Source: Cudoniella acicularis (lineage: Eukaryota; Ascomycota; Leotiomycetes; Helotiales; Helotiaceae). From it: a stretch of DNA of 24,022 bases. Of the stretch, positions 10,517 to 21,095 are shown one piece after another. Each line of letters begins with the position of its first letter. Position 1 is the stretch's first letter. The notes below the pieces were generated by a model, which ran no database searches, was not told the origin of the DNA, and was given only the letters and a program-made list of their open reading frames with translations. The position numbers were made by a program, and so were the translations under genes. Location of the stretch: contig JAAMPI010000868.1 of the NCBI GenBank assembly GCA_013054445.1, positions 1 to 24,022 of the forward strand, given 5' to 3'.

Positions 10517-13432
10517 ATGTATTCAATTCTTCTCGAGCTCTGGGACCATGTGGTGTCATTGAAGCCTGCCTTCATTTCAAAGACTCCTCATTTCAACTTC
10601 ATTACTGTGCATTGTATGTCCCCTTTGCCTGCTAGCTTGTATCACCCGCCGACTAACATCTCCTCCGCAGACTTCTGGATTATCGGAATGGCTATATTTG
10701 GTTCCATCTGCTTATATCCCAATGGGGGGCTCCTGTACATCGATGCCCTCTTCCTCACCAGCGGTGCTGCTACACAGAGTGGCCTCAATACTGTTGACAT
10801 CAATCGCCTCAATACTTGGCAGCAACTTGTCCTTTACTTCATACCGATGTTGACGAATCCGATCACTGTCAACTCTTTCGTCGTCTTTTTAAGACTTTAT
10901 TGGTTCGAGAAACGTTTCCAGCACATTGCGAGGGAGGCCAAGAAGAACCGGCGAAGCATCGCCAAGTCCTTTACCAAAACGAAGACGAGAGAACGGGATA
11001 TCGGACGAGAAGAGCAGGGTGTCAATGGCCGAAGCATTGTCGTAATGCACCATACAACAAGACCTAATGGCATGACAAATGACAAAGCAACGCCGTCGGA
11101 CTTTAGAGATCACATGGAGAAGGCCATAGCCATGAATCAAAAGGAGAAGGCGCGATCTTCCGGCGAGACCGAGGGTACGAGTAAGGGCCTGGGGTCGGAA
11201 TCTGAGGATAGTCCAGAGACAGTCGAGGCGCCACAGCGACCGCAGGCTCAAATCAAGTTTGCCGATCAAATAAATCAACATGATGGGCACAGCGATGAGC
11301 AGAAATCTACTCGTCGAAGCCATGAGGAGCATATCGCTATTCTGGAACGTCAACGAAATGCTAACGACGGAGCAGCCCTTCGTATTCCAGGACCTCGAGA
11401 TGCGGATGCTGGCTTGACCCCACAAGAAGTCGAGCATGATGATCCGTTGCAACAGACGTTATCCCGGAGGACTTCGACTTTTGACTCCCGGCGTGGAAGT
11501 GCGAGCGCTGGTGCTCACGATGGTGGCAACTACGTTGATGGTATCGAGGCTGCAAGACCTCGCAATATCACCATTGCAGAGCCAACGAGGTCACCACCAG
11601 CAGAACGCGTTGCAGAAGATGCTATCGCAGCTAAGCACACGTTTGGAGCACTGAGACTGCGTAAACCAAGGATCTTTGAATTCAAGACAGAGAAACTACA
11701 CCATGATCCCTCAGAACCCCCAACCAGGAATGGGACCTTTCAAACCCTACGGAGTGCATTGACAAGTGACAAGGGTGAAAACATACCATATCTTAGCTGG
11801 GAACCCACGATCGGACGAAACTCCGCTTTTGTCAATCTCACAGAATCTCAAAGGGAAGAGCTCGGGGGAATTGAATATCGATCACTAAAGTCCTTAGCAT
11901 TGATTCTCACGCTTTACTTCTGGGGATTCAGTCTATTAGGTGTTGTTAGCCTACTTCCGTGGATTCTCACCAGTGACACCTACGGCTCAGTCGTTACAGG
12001 TGATAGCCAAGGAAGAGTCTGGTGGAGTATTTTTACAGCAAACTCGGCTTTTACTGATTTGGGCTACACACTTACACCAGACAGCATGATCTCTTTCCAA
12101 CAAGCAATCTGGCCACTTTTGCTACTGAGTTATTTAATTATCATTGGAAACACCGGATTCCCTATCATGCTTCGAATTATAATTTGGGTCACGTCTTTAT
12201 ACGTTCCAAAAGATAGTGGAATCTGGGAAGAGCTGAGATTCTTACTTGATCACCCTCGTCGATGCTTCACCTTACTGTTTCCAGCCAAAGCGACTTGGTG
12301 GTTATTTTGGATATTGGTAATATTGAACGGCTTAGACTTGGTATTGTTTATTGTTCTTGATGTGAGTACACTTGACCTTATCATTGCATCCAACTTCTAA
12401 ATTTTGCAGCTCGGAAACACGATTGTGACACAACTTCCCGTCAACATTCGAATCCTTGATGGCTGGTTCCAGGCTGTATCTACTCGGACAGCTGGCTTTG
12501 CTGTAGTAAACCTTGCCGCCCTCCACCCAGCAATTCAAGTTTCATATCTCATCATGATGTATATCTCGGTTCTTCCCATCGCTATCTCTGTTCGGCGAAC
12601 CAATGTCTACGAGGAGAAATCCCTGGGGATTTATGGCTCTCTGGCGGAGGAGAACGAAGACGAAGGTGAACCCTCATACGTCGGTGCCCATCTTCGTCGA
12701 CAGTTGTCTTTCGATTTGTGGTATATTTTCCTAGGATTCTTCATCATATCAATTTCGGAAGGTACTCGACTTCAGAGCGGCGATCCAGCTTTCACCATGT
12801 TTACGGTCCTATTTGAAGTTGTCAGTGCATACGGCACGGTTGGTCTATCTCTTGGTTATACAGGCATCAATGCATCCTTCTCTGCCGAATTTGGCGTTAT
12901 TGCCAAGCTAGTCATTATCGCTATGCAGATTCGAGGACGTCATCGTGGCCTTCCTTACGAGCTTGACCGTGCAATTCTGCTACCCAGCGAGCATCTTCAA
13001 CAGAAAGAAGCAGCTGATGCAGCGGCACGCGCTCGAAGACGAAGTTCTGGGCTCGCTCCTGTCAGCAGTGGTGCAACGAAGACCGAACGAAGCAGAAGCA
13101 AGAGCATCGATCGCAAGCCTAATATTCTTGGCAATCTTTTGCACGCTGGACCGATAATTCCACAAACCCATCGCGATGGTCACAAGCACAGTATCTCTCA
13201 CCAGCGCAGGCATAGTATTGCTGTGCCGGGGGCAAATGATAGGTATTCCCGGAGTGTGAGTCCAACTACAATTATTAGCATAGGTAGAGCAAATACCCAA
13301 TTTGGAGCTCCATTGGGAGTAGGCGATGGGGCAGACGACGGGAGAGGTCGAGCAAGCGGAAGAAGAAAGTTTTACCAAGGCGTAAATCCAGCACCGGACC
13401 GAGATGAGCATTCGCCAGGATCAAACAATTAG
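10517..13432 (+). CDS. TRK1: TRK-type high-affinity potassium transporter
   Basis: Exons 10517-10613, 10671-12361 and 12410-13432 give 936 residues. The N-terminus MYSILLELWDHVV...FNFITVHYFWII is formed by the first splice (57-nt intron, CTAAC branch). Four pore-type loops are visible: SGLNTVD (~69-75), FTDLGYTLTPDSM (~489), STRTAGFA (~620-627) and AYGTVGLSLGY (~736-746), matching the four repeats of the Trk/Ktr/HKT family. Between the first and second repeats lies a ~320-residue hydrophilic, charged, Ser/Arg-rich cytosolic loop, typical of fungal TRKs. The C-terminus contains QIRGRHRGLPYELDRAILLP followed by an Arg/Ser-rich tail. The protein should import K+ across the plasma membrane, driven by the potential made by the H+-ATPase. 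The second intron (12362-12409) ends TTTTGCAG. Confidence in family is high; the paralogue (TRK1 versus TRK2) is not resolved. Confidence 0.92.
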
Positions 13433-14179
13433 CATTGACTGTTTTTCCTTTACAGAATCGGGAGATACCATGTATTATTAAGAGATGGCGTTAGGAAAAG
13501 AATTTGTCATGGTTGGGTTGGTTATACGGAGGAGTTCACATTGTAAATACATAAATACACGGGAACTCGGTGATGATGAGTTATTAGATACATATTGGAA
13601 CTTGCTTCGATAGAGCAAGGCATGGCATGAATGGCATCACTTTATGAGCGTGTTGGTCTATGAAAATCATGAGATATTTTTATCTCGTTCAAGCTTTGGG
13701 GTCAACATAAAGTGACAATGATATATTCTGAATTGTTTTGCATCTTCATCCCCAAGTGGGTGAGGTTATGCGGTTTTAACTCGATGGAGAAAACCTGGTG
13801 ATAGACTATATTGCTACTGTGAAGCTTCCTCGAGTAACGTGTCCGACGAAGTCTTTTCCACTGAGAAGGTGTTTAATTTTTGAACTGAAATTGCCGTTTT
13901 TGAGGGTTTGCATATGCTCTGAAGATCCAGAAGCTGTCAGATGGTCGCTCCTTTTTGGAAAAGGTTGAGCCTAAGCTGGTAAGGCAAAGTTCCGTAGAAG
14001 ATGTATATTTTGAATTACATATGCAAAAACATCTCTGGGCTCTGCGTCTTTTTTTCATCCGCCAAGATTCATGTTATTGCGACAGTCACATTCTGTCGCT
14101 CCCTCCATTCACGTCCGTCAAAACCTATCATATAATCCCGATCTACTTCTTACTCCCAGTCTCCCCTTTCACCCCAACT
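13433..14179. other. Intergenic: TRK 3' flank, no gene seen
   Basis: A/T-rich sequence following the TRK stop, with AATACATAAATACA near 13545-13558 as a plausible polyadenylation-associated stretch. A plus-strand frame (13955-14554) and a minus-strand frame (13873-14058) are present, but neither has recognisable content; the former overlaps the SDR relic in antisense. Confidence 0.4.
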
Positions 14180-14542
14180 TCACAAATCAGTAGTCATAAC
14201 CACAGCCTCCCACTTCTCAATAATCTTCAAAGTAGCCAAACACTTATCCCTCAAGACCTTCACACCATCCGCTCCCAGCGGCAACCTAACCGGCGCCTCC
14301 TTCCCCTCCGCCACCCCTTCCTTCTTCACAACATCAACAATAATCTCTATCGCCTTTTTCGGATCCCCAGGCTGGTTACCATCCAGTGCATTAACTCCCG
14401 CTACCAACGCATCATGAATACCCTTGTACTCTGGCTCTCTCAGCGGTTCGAACTTGACATTGTCGCCGTGGAAGATCTTGGTGCGGATGTTGAAGGGCGA
14501 TGTTTCTTGGAAGAGGTGCCGATAGAACTTCCAAAGCTCCTA
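14180..14542 (-). pseudogene. C-terminal relic of a short-chain dehydrogenase/reductase
   Basis: Reading on the minus strand from about 14539 to the TGA at 14180-14182 gives ~119 codons of protein-like sequence: ETSPFNIRTKIFHGDNVKFEP, then GVNALDGNQPGDPKKAIEII and LPLGADGVKVLRDKCLATL. This resembles the end of fungal classical SDR proteins (the ...PFNIRT... strand, the LxGNQPGDPxKA block, the RLPLGxDAxxxLRxKC block). An in-frame TAG at 14540-14542 interrupts it, and upstream no Rossmann TGxxxGxG motif or YxxxK catalytic pair can be found in any frame, so about two thirds of the enzyme is missing. No convincing intron could bring in an upstream exon. It is most likely a truncated pseudogene; a very divergent spliced gene is a less likely alternative. 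Confidence 0.6.
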
Positions 14543-14811
14543 GGCTTCGTTTGACAGCCGGAGATATTTTACAGAAACTGCAGCAGAGGCTGCAAGGAAA
14601 CGTGGACATGAAGCAACGGCGCTTTTTATTGAGGGTTGCGACTGCAAGAATTCTGCAGCTGCATCTCGTAGACGGCGGCCGAATATTGTCAAATGAACAG
14701 AATACGAAGGCAAAAGGATGTGCAATCAAATTTGACTCGTCATTGCTCGGGATCCATCCGGCACAAGTCATGGAGGCCTTGATAACTGTGCAATTTCGGG
14801 GTTTCATTTAG

Positions 14812-16318
14812 AGTTTCTTTCATGAAATTTTACGATCCTCACTGGGGTGGGAAACTGTTTTGTATCAAATTTACGGCGAGGTAGCTGTAACGATAATTCC
14901 ACAATTCTTGGTGTCTTTGCAGAGACAAGTGAGCAAGATATATGATTTTGTATTTTAATGAATATAGTGTCTTGTATTTCTTATCTGTTCCCCCGAGGCT
15001 TGCGCCGGTTGCAAACTACAAAATAAAGCATAGAAGCATTAAAAAGTCATAAAACGCGCGCTTCGCACAAATATATTACTTCATAGCCTGTCCTACAAAC
15101 AAAAACGAACTAGCATTTGCTGTAGTTTTATACCTCTTTAAACTCTCGGTCCTCGGTCGGGGTTTTTCCAAGCATAGCTCATAAATGCTTACAATACAAT
15201 AGTAACTCACACCTATTTCTGTGATTAGACTTAGGTCTTAGATAACTTAGCTATACTTTCTTCGCAAAAAGCTGAGTGATTTTGCTACCGTGGAGTATTA
15301 ACAACAGGGGGCTGGAACTTAGAAAATACCCGACCGAAGAGGTAGTAATAGTAGTCCAACGCCCCCTGCTATTTTTCTAAATTCCTTTTTGAGTCTTTAC
15401 TATCCTCTAATAGAAAAGACATAGATAACTCTTGAAATTTCAATGTTAAATACGGTACAGCTATCCCACGCACAGCATATTAGCCTCTCAAATCACGTTG
15501 CGGGAAACACTTCACAAGTTAAACAAACTACTTCAAGCTAAGGTAAGGGTAAATACTTGAATATATTAATTCTTATGCAAGAGCCTCTTACTTGGTTCTA
15601 ATTCAACTTCTATATAAATTGATCATAATGAATTTTTATTTTTATTTTTAACGCCGAGTGATGATTCTGATGAAGCAAGTGGAAGATCGTACTATATATT
15701 ACATCCAAGAAATCGCCCAAAAATGGCAATAGACGTTCAATCCAGTTCCTACTCTCTCCTCACTCCTCGACGCCATATAATAGGTTCAAAAATAGGTTCT
15801 AAAGAAATCTTACAGGAAAAGAACTCACAATTTTGGTCTCGCAGGTCAAGATTATATGAGTTTTGAGAAAGGACTCACTCAACGTCCACAAGACCAAAAA
15901 AATATCCCTATGCTTTAACCCAAACATAGAAAGCTTTTCACAGGAAACATCACGCCACTCATGTATGCAATACAAGTTTGAACTTTTTTGCAACAAAAGA
16001 GAACGCACTGAGCGTGCTTGTTTGCTGTAATTGCTATGCTATGCTATGTATGCTAGATATAAAAAGAAGAGCAACCCGAGGCCAGAGTAAAAGGCATGTA
16101 AGAATCTATGTACAGGTACAACACAAAAGTGGTATCATCAACTAACTTGCTTGTTTACTCCAATCCATGCAGCTCGCATGTATATATGCCCAGAAAAAAG
16201 AAACAGAAGCCATGCAATCCATGCTAAAAGCCAATAATCCCCTTTTTGTGAACCGAGAAACCGACAAGGTTAAGAAATAGGACAGAGACCCCTTTTGGAA
16301 GCGAAGTGAAGCGGTTCA
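14812..16318. repeat. AT-rich gene-free island with imperfect inverted repeats
   Basis: About 1.5 kb visibly richer in A and T than the genes around it, without any supported ORF. Imperfect inverted arms occur at 15151-15169 (CCTCGGTCGGGGTTTTTCC) and 15322-15342. CAGGGGGC at 15305-15312 has a perfect inverse at 15361-15368, and TTAGAAAATA at 15319-15328 an inverse (one base longer) at 15370-15380. A short GCTAT-type repeat lies near 16033-16052. The island adjoins the SDR relic and may be a decayed, possibly RIP-mutated, repeat. No transposase, reverse transcriptase or clear target-site duplication is visible. The last ~250 bp also hold the 3' flank of the RA-PH gene. Confidence 0.4.
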
Positions 16319-18873
16319 TTATTCGTAAACCACTCTGCCGCGATTCATAATGCTGCTTCCGCTCACTAAGCCGCCTCGAACGAAAGCGTCTTTGTTGGCG
16401 GTTTTGGGTCGGGAAGCTGACTGGCTGTAGGCTTGGTCTCGGCGGAAGAGCGTTGGTGGCGCGAAGTTCAGTGAATTCTGGGCTTCTTCGGAGGTTGTCG
16501 CTACGTCTATGAGCGGCACACCATCAACGGGCTTGATACCATGTCCTTTGCCCTTCTTCTCCCATTGTGGCGCCTCTTTGAAGTGAGGTGTGAAATCCAA
16601 GAGAGGTTTGGGCATTCCTGGTGGAGGCCCAGACGAAGTCTCTGGTCGGTCCCGTCTAGTCCTAGTAGATTTCATGGACATTGTTCGATTACCATTGGCA
16701 TTGCCATTGCCATTGAGAAGCGAAGGCCCATCCATGAATCCCCCGAATGAAAATTGACCAGAAATATCGCGTTGCTCTTTCTCCTTCTCCTTCTGGACTT
16801 TTTGTCTTTGCGAATATGTACGTCCCAGTAGACCACTAGAGGAGAACTCTTCCTCTGCTTCCGGGGGTAGGCGATAGGACACCGGCGGTGGATGACGCCT
16901 GCTCTCCCTTCGGGATTGTAACTGTACTGGAGAGAGTGAAACGCTATTTCGAAGATGGAAGGGCACTTGTCGTGGTTGACTTCCTTCATCTGAATCGTAC
17001 CCTCGATCCGAATCCTCTGGCTCAGAAGAGCCGAATCGGTCCAGATTGATAAGAGGCGTAAATGAGCCAATTGCATATGGAGTAGCTTCAATTGAAAGGT
17101 CCAAGGTGAGGTTGTTATTCTTAGCAGCCGGTTTAGATTTCTTTTTAGCACCTTCACCCATGCGATTGACAAGATACCAGCTTCGCCAATTCTGAACAGC
17201 ATCATACCATTGGTCAGCAACGGCCTCGTGGTCTGTGCTAAAATAGTGAACGAAATTTTCAGTACTCAAAAACATGTTTGTTTTTTGTTGACTTTTGATT
17301 GCGTAACAGTGCTTCTTGGGCGGTTTGAGGACTTTCCGTGTTTGTTGTGGTGTTGAACTGTAAATATCAAAATCTGACAAATGACATAAATTGATGGTAT
17401 CCTTGTCGGATGGTTTGGCATTGGATTTTTTGGACATGAATATTTGACCAGATTCAAGAAGGGTGACATATCGCTTGTTCCACTTTCCTGGCTTCTGCGA
17501 ATGGTAAATATTTACGGTCACACCCTTGGGCGCCTCCTTGGGGACTGAGGAGGTCTCCAAATCATTATCATGTTTTGGTGATTCTGAGTTTTCAAGAAGA
17601 AAATAATTTTGAGTATCCCGATCCCAAGAGTTCATAATATCTCGAATGTGTTCATAACGTCGTACTCGGCGCTCTAGACCAAGTTGGGTGTAAGACTCAC
17701 GCAAAATTGCCGTGGCAGGTATAATGTCTTGTGTCATGCAATTGGCAGAAGAAAAGACAAGATCGACAGGAGTCGTGTCTGGGGTAATTGGTAGGTTGAT
17801 GGACGATTGTTTACATCGAATTAACACGCGCTGATTATGTTAGCATATATTTCTTCCCGATATCCGAATAAGCTCACTCTTTCTCCAGCATTGCTAGCAG
17901 AGATAGGGGCATCTGTCTGAGGAACTATACCGCCGCCTCCTTGCTCAATGGCTGGCGCATCAGGCTTGATTGTTTTCCTCTCCAGCTGGGGTGGACCATC
18001 AGGTTTGGGCGCAGTTGCTACCTTTTCACTCTTGGGTGGTAACGTCCTTTCAGTGTTCTTAGACATAAACGAGGTGGTTCTTGTTGAATCCCTGCCACTT
18101 CCAGCAGTCTTTGGTGAGGTTGTAGATTTCGTATTGGCTCTCTTCCTCGAGAAGAAGCTGAATTTCTCCCTCGGACTCGCTACCTTTGGAGTTATGGGCG
18201 CAGCAGCTTCCAACGTCGCTTCAAGTCGCTCCAAGTCTTTGCGCTTCTGTTCTGCCAATAATCTCGCGGCCTCTTCTTCCTTCACTCGGGCCTGCCTGGC
18301 TTCTGTCTCCGCCTGAGCTTTCTTCAATTGGGTGACCCGCTCCTCCTCCTCGGCCTTCAGTCTTTGCTCTTCTAATTTCGCCTTCTTGTTTTCCCGCTCG
18401 CGGAACTCGAGTACCTTGCGCCGCAGACGCTCGTTTTCGGTTTCTCGGGGTCGACTCTGGGGTTGTGGCAAGGACTGAGCCTGTTTGGTAAAGACTTTCT
18501 CGGGTTCAGGAGAGCGACGTAGTCGCTGCTGCTGCTGCTGCGTCGAGGGTATAGGCTCGGTCACACGCTTCGTGGGAGCTCTTCCGCCGGATGGATGTAC
18601 GGGTTGTACAGGACTCTGCGGTTGCGGTCTCAAGGCGATCGTGGGCAGCGGAGGGAGGGAGTCGCTGACTAGAATCGGCATTGGCTTAACATCAGCCTTT
18701 GAGCGCCTGTATCGAGCCATGCTCTTCGTCCTGGTAATCGCATCGCCATTTTCTAACTGCTTCCCAGGGAGCGGTTCGCTGTGCATCGGTTTTGCTGAAG
18801 CGTGCCTCACGGATTTGTAGCGACTGAACTTGGGCGCTGGGGCCGACGAGGCTGGCTCTTTATCTTCAGACAT
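16319..18873 (-). CDS. Coiled-coil, Ras-association (RA) and PH domain adaptor protein
   Basis: Exon 1 is 18873-17878 and exon 2 is 17830-16319, joined over a 47-nt intron (GTGAGC...GCTAAC...ATCAG), giving 835 residues. The first ~150 residues are basic, Pro/Ser-rich and include five Gln encoded by CAG repeats. A charged Glu/Lys/Arg/Ala-rich coiled coil follows (~145-225). Residues ~333-413 (RVLIRCKQSSINLPITPD, SYTQLGLERRVRRYEHIRDI, NYFLLE) look like an RA (ubiquitin-like) domain. Residues ~433-553 (WNKRYVTLLESGQIFMSKK, HCYAIKSQ, FSTDHEAVADQWYDAVQNW) look like a PH domain. The tandem RA-PH module is that of the MRL/Grb7-type adaptors, which link Ras-family GTPases and phosphoinositides to polarity or actin. 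The ~280-residue C-terminal tail is disordered, with PPPV, NGNGNANGN and a DRGYDSDEG stretch. The partner GTPase is unknown. Confidence 0.82.
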
Positions 18874-19991
18874 CCTGAGCAGATGGATGTTGTGTGGCGG
18901 ACAGGTAAAAGGAATGTGGATGTTAAGTTCTTGGTTGCTTTCGCCGAAATGTTTGCGCGCGCTGCGGGCAAGGTCATGGTAGAATTAAATACGAAGTTGG
19001 GAGGCAGAGTGCAGATTGATGTGCTGTGAGTCGTGGCTGTCGTCAATGAGGACTTGGCAGGCCTGGCGAGGGGGAAAGAAAGCTGAGACCACGAGACCAC
19101 GAGAGCAGACTGGGGCTGTGGGGGAGAAGCAATGTGCGTATTAATCTCGTTTTTATTCATAACACGCTGTCGAGACAGATCACGTTCGGATTTTTGCTGG
19201 CTTTTACAGAGGGACCCGTTGCCCTCCATCGCCCATGGATCCGTGATCCATCAGGGCGAGGCGCCCTCAATCGCAGCTTCGCTCCGGGTTGGCGGGCGCC
19301 AGCGCCCAAGGGCAATTTTAATTTAAACAATGCTTCGCGCGTCAGGCATGCAAATGCAGATCTCCCGGATCTTGGGGTCGACTGGCCCCAGAAAACCCCG
19401 ATCAGGGTACAAGCATCTTGCATCTCACACCTTGCGCTGAGGGGAGAAGTTCTCGATTGATAGGGCTGCACGCAGTGATGTTCCCAGCAGCCGTCGCAGG
19501 CCAATGATCGAGCAGGCGACTTCATCTTGCGCCATCAGCTGATCCTACATATGTTGGAGGAGATTGATGAGAAAAGGGGGGATGAGCTTGATGTAAAAGA
19601 CACCATATGTAAACTTCAATGCACAATGGCGAGTGGAAATGTGCGTCGAACACTGGAGATATGATATACACATCCTGGCCCTTAACACCAATGGCAGTTA
19701 ATGCTGGCAGCTGGCAGCTGCAGGTCCACGCCGCCAGTGTGGATGTCCTTATTGCTTTGAATCATTTCTTATCCGTAGCTCCGTAGCTGCATTGCACGCC
19801 TAGACACGCTCTTCCGCTGCGTGACGGCAACAAGCCTTTTCGATATGAAAGCCTCTATTCAGAAGCTTGATGTCTTGGAATCAGTTCAATTGTTCCTCCA
19901 TTGGACGATCTCAATTCCCCAGTCATCTCCCCTGAGTCAGGCCCCAGAGCCCAGGCACAATAAACCCCCACCGGTCCTCACTTGTCCACCA
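18874..19991. promoter_or_regulatory. Promoter of the RA-PH gene and 3' flank of the MAT2B-like gene
   Basis: A 1.1 kb stretch without a supported gene. The middle (about 19200-19320) is GC-rich and holds a hairpin and a palindrome listed separately. Short direct duplications occur near 19709-19724 (GGCAGCTGGCAGCTGC) and 19778-19789 (CCGTAGCTCCGTAGC). Open frames on both strands here carry no recognisable motifs. Confidence 0.4.
19230..19307. repeat. GC-rich hairpin and palindrome upstream of the RA-PH gene
   Basis: CGCCCATGGATC (19230-19241) can pair with GATCCATCAGGGCG (19245-19258): seven then five base pairs with a 3-nt loop and a CA bulge. About 35 bp further, GGGCGC-CA-GCGCCC (19294-19307) is a perfect inverted repeat, and GGCGCC lies at 19260-19265. 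They sit ~360-430 bp before the RA-PH start, in its promoter, and could be dimeric factor sites; function is unknown. Confidence 0.45.
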
Positions 19992-21095
19992 TTACTTTCG
20001 GTATGCTCTCGCCTCACGCCGCCACCAACCTTTGAAATCCGTTGTAGAAACGTTGATATCGAGATCTTCCAACGCCTTGCTGGAGAGGTGGCAGTCGTAC
20101 GGTCGCTTGACGCTGGCATTTGGATCATTTCCTTGTGTGTTGGCTACCATGCCATCGAGAGGCAAGCCCATAATATCCGCAAACAGCTCGCAGATTTCGT
20201 ATTTCGTAAACTTATCTTCGGAGGAGAACTGCAGGGTTTGGGGGAGAGTGGTCTTGTCTTCGGTGGAGATATATTTTGTCGCGATGTCTTGAAAAAAGTC
20301 AGTACAAATCGGTGACAACGGAAATTACCTACCTTGGCAGACTCGGCCAACATCCTCCGTGTTTGTGGGATACCTGATTGCCCAGTGATCCATCTTGACC
20401 TGTGCATCCTTCTCCTGTGCCTTCCATAAACTGTTCATCAGTACATTGACTGCACTTTCCTCAGGACTCTCCGCTTCCCCATAGAGAACGGGAACTCGAA
20501 GCACGACACCCCATCCGACTTTCCGTGCCTTTGCAAATTCGGCTAGCACAGCTTTCTCGCCCTCATATTTGGTCTCGCCGTATAGATTCGGTGGGTGTGG
20601 AGCGTTTATGACTTCGTATGGTGCATCGCCCTCGGTGCCAGGGAACACGTAGTCCGTAGAAATGTAGATAAGGAAGATCGACTGTGCTGCGCAGAGCTTG
20701 GCTAAGGAACCAGATGCTGCAATATTGAGTGCTCGAGTGCCTTCAGGATCACTGTCGCATTTGTCTGGGAATCGATTTGCTGCGCCTGTGTTGTTGTTAG
20801 CCGTTGTCTTTCGTGACCGCGTTGGTTAGGTTTTGCTCACAATGAACAACAACCGCTGGTCTTCAGTCATCCTGCTAGTCAGTGCTGCATCGTGATAATT
20901 TGTAGAAACATACTTGACTTCCTCGAGAGCCTTTGCAACTTCAGCCTCAGAGCCAAGGTCAAGCTTCAAGATCGTTGGAGGTTTTGCCCGTGTGAAGCCT
21001 GTGCCCTTGACATCCCAGCCTGCTCTCTCGAATGCCTTCACGACTTGTCTGCCTAACAGACCTGTTGCGCCCGTGATAAGAGCTGTTTTGGCCAT
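19992..21095 (-). CDS. MAT2B/RmlD-like NAD(P)-binding protein (extended SDR)
   Basis: Exons 21095-20914, 20860-20841 (only 20 nt), 20785-20333 and 20287-19992 give 316 residues. The frame restores KPAVVVHCAANRFPDKCDSD across the micro-exon and GRVCQ|DIATKYIS at the last junction. Residues 1-20 carry the Rossmann motif TGATGLLG; STDYVFPGT (~110-118) and YGETK (136-140) are the catalytic Ser/Thr and Tyr-x-x-x-Lys region of extended SDRs. The order HCAAN...YISTDYVF...NLYGETKYEGE matches the RmlD-substrate-binding family, whose closest eukaryotic relative is the regulatory beta subunit of methionine adenosyltransferase (MAT2B). In fungi the partner is not established, so an independent reductase is possible. 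The C-terminus (PYDCHLSSKALEDLDINV) also fits this family. Confidence 0.85.

Noticed and set aside
10889..11452. 187-codon minus-strand frame within TRK
   Set aside because: Antisense shadow of the TRK cytosolic loop.
13955..14554. 199-codon plus-strand frame
   Set aside because: It is antisense to the SDR relic, whose minus-strand frame shows clear family-like sequence; the plus-strand product has none.
14500..14811. 103-codon plus-strand frame with a Gln/Leu-rich segment
   Set aside because: Looks coiled-coil-like over a short stretch (DILQKLQQRLQ), but has no start support, splice context or recognisable family; it could be part of the decayed region.
15322..15380. Possible transposon terminal inverted repeat or tRNA-like structure
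   Set aside because: Arms are short, imperfect and not nested; no target-site duplication or transposase, and no cloverleaf with anticodon arm could be drawn.
16033..16052. GCTAT repeat as a possible CRISPR-like or satellite array
   Set aside because: Only about three 5-nt units, so a simple microsatellite; no spaced repeats of CRISPR size exist in the window.
17948..18820. Plus-strand frames of 111-122 codons opposite the RA-PH gene
   Set aside because: Mirror the coiled-coil and proline-rich coding sequence of the minus-strand gene.
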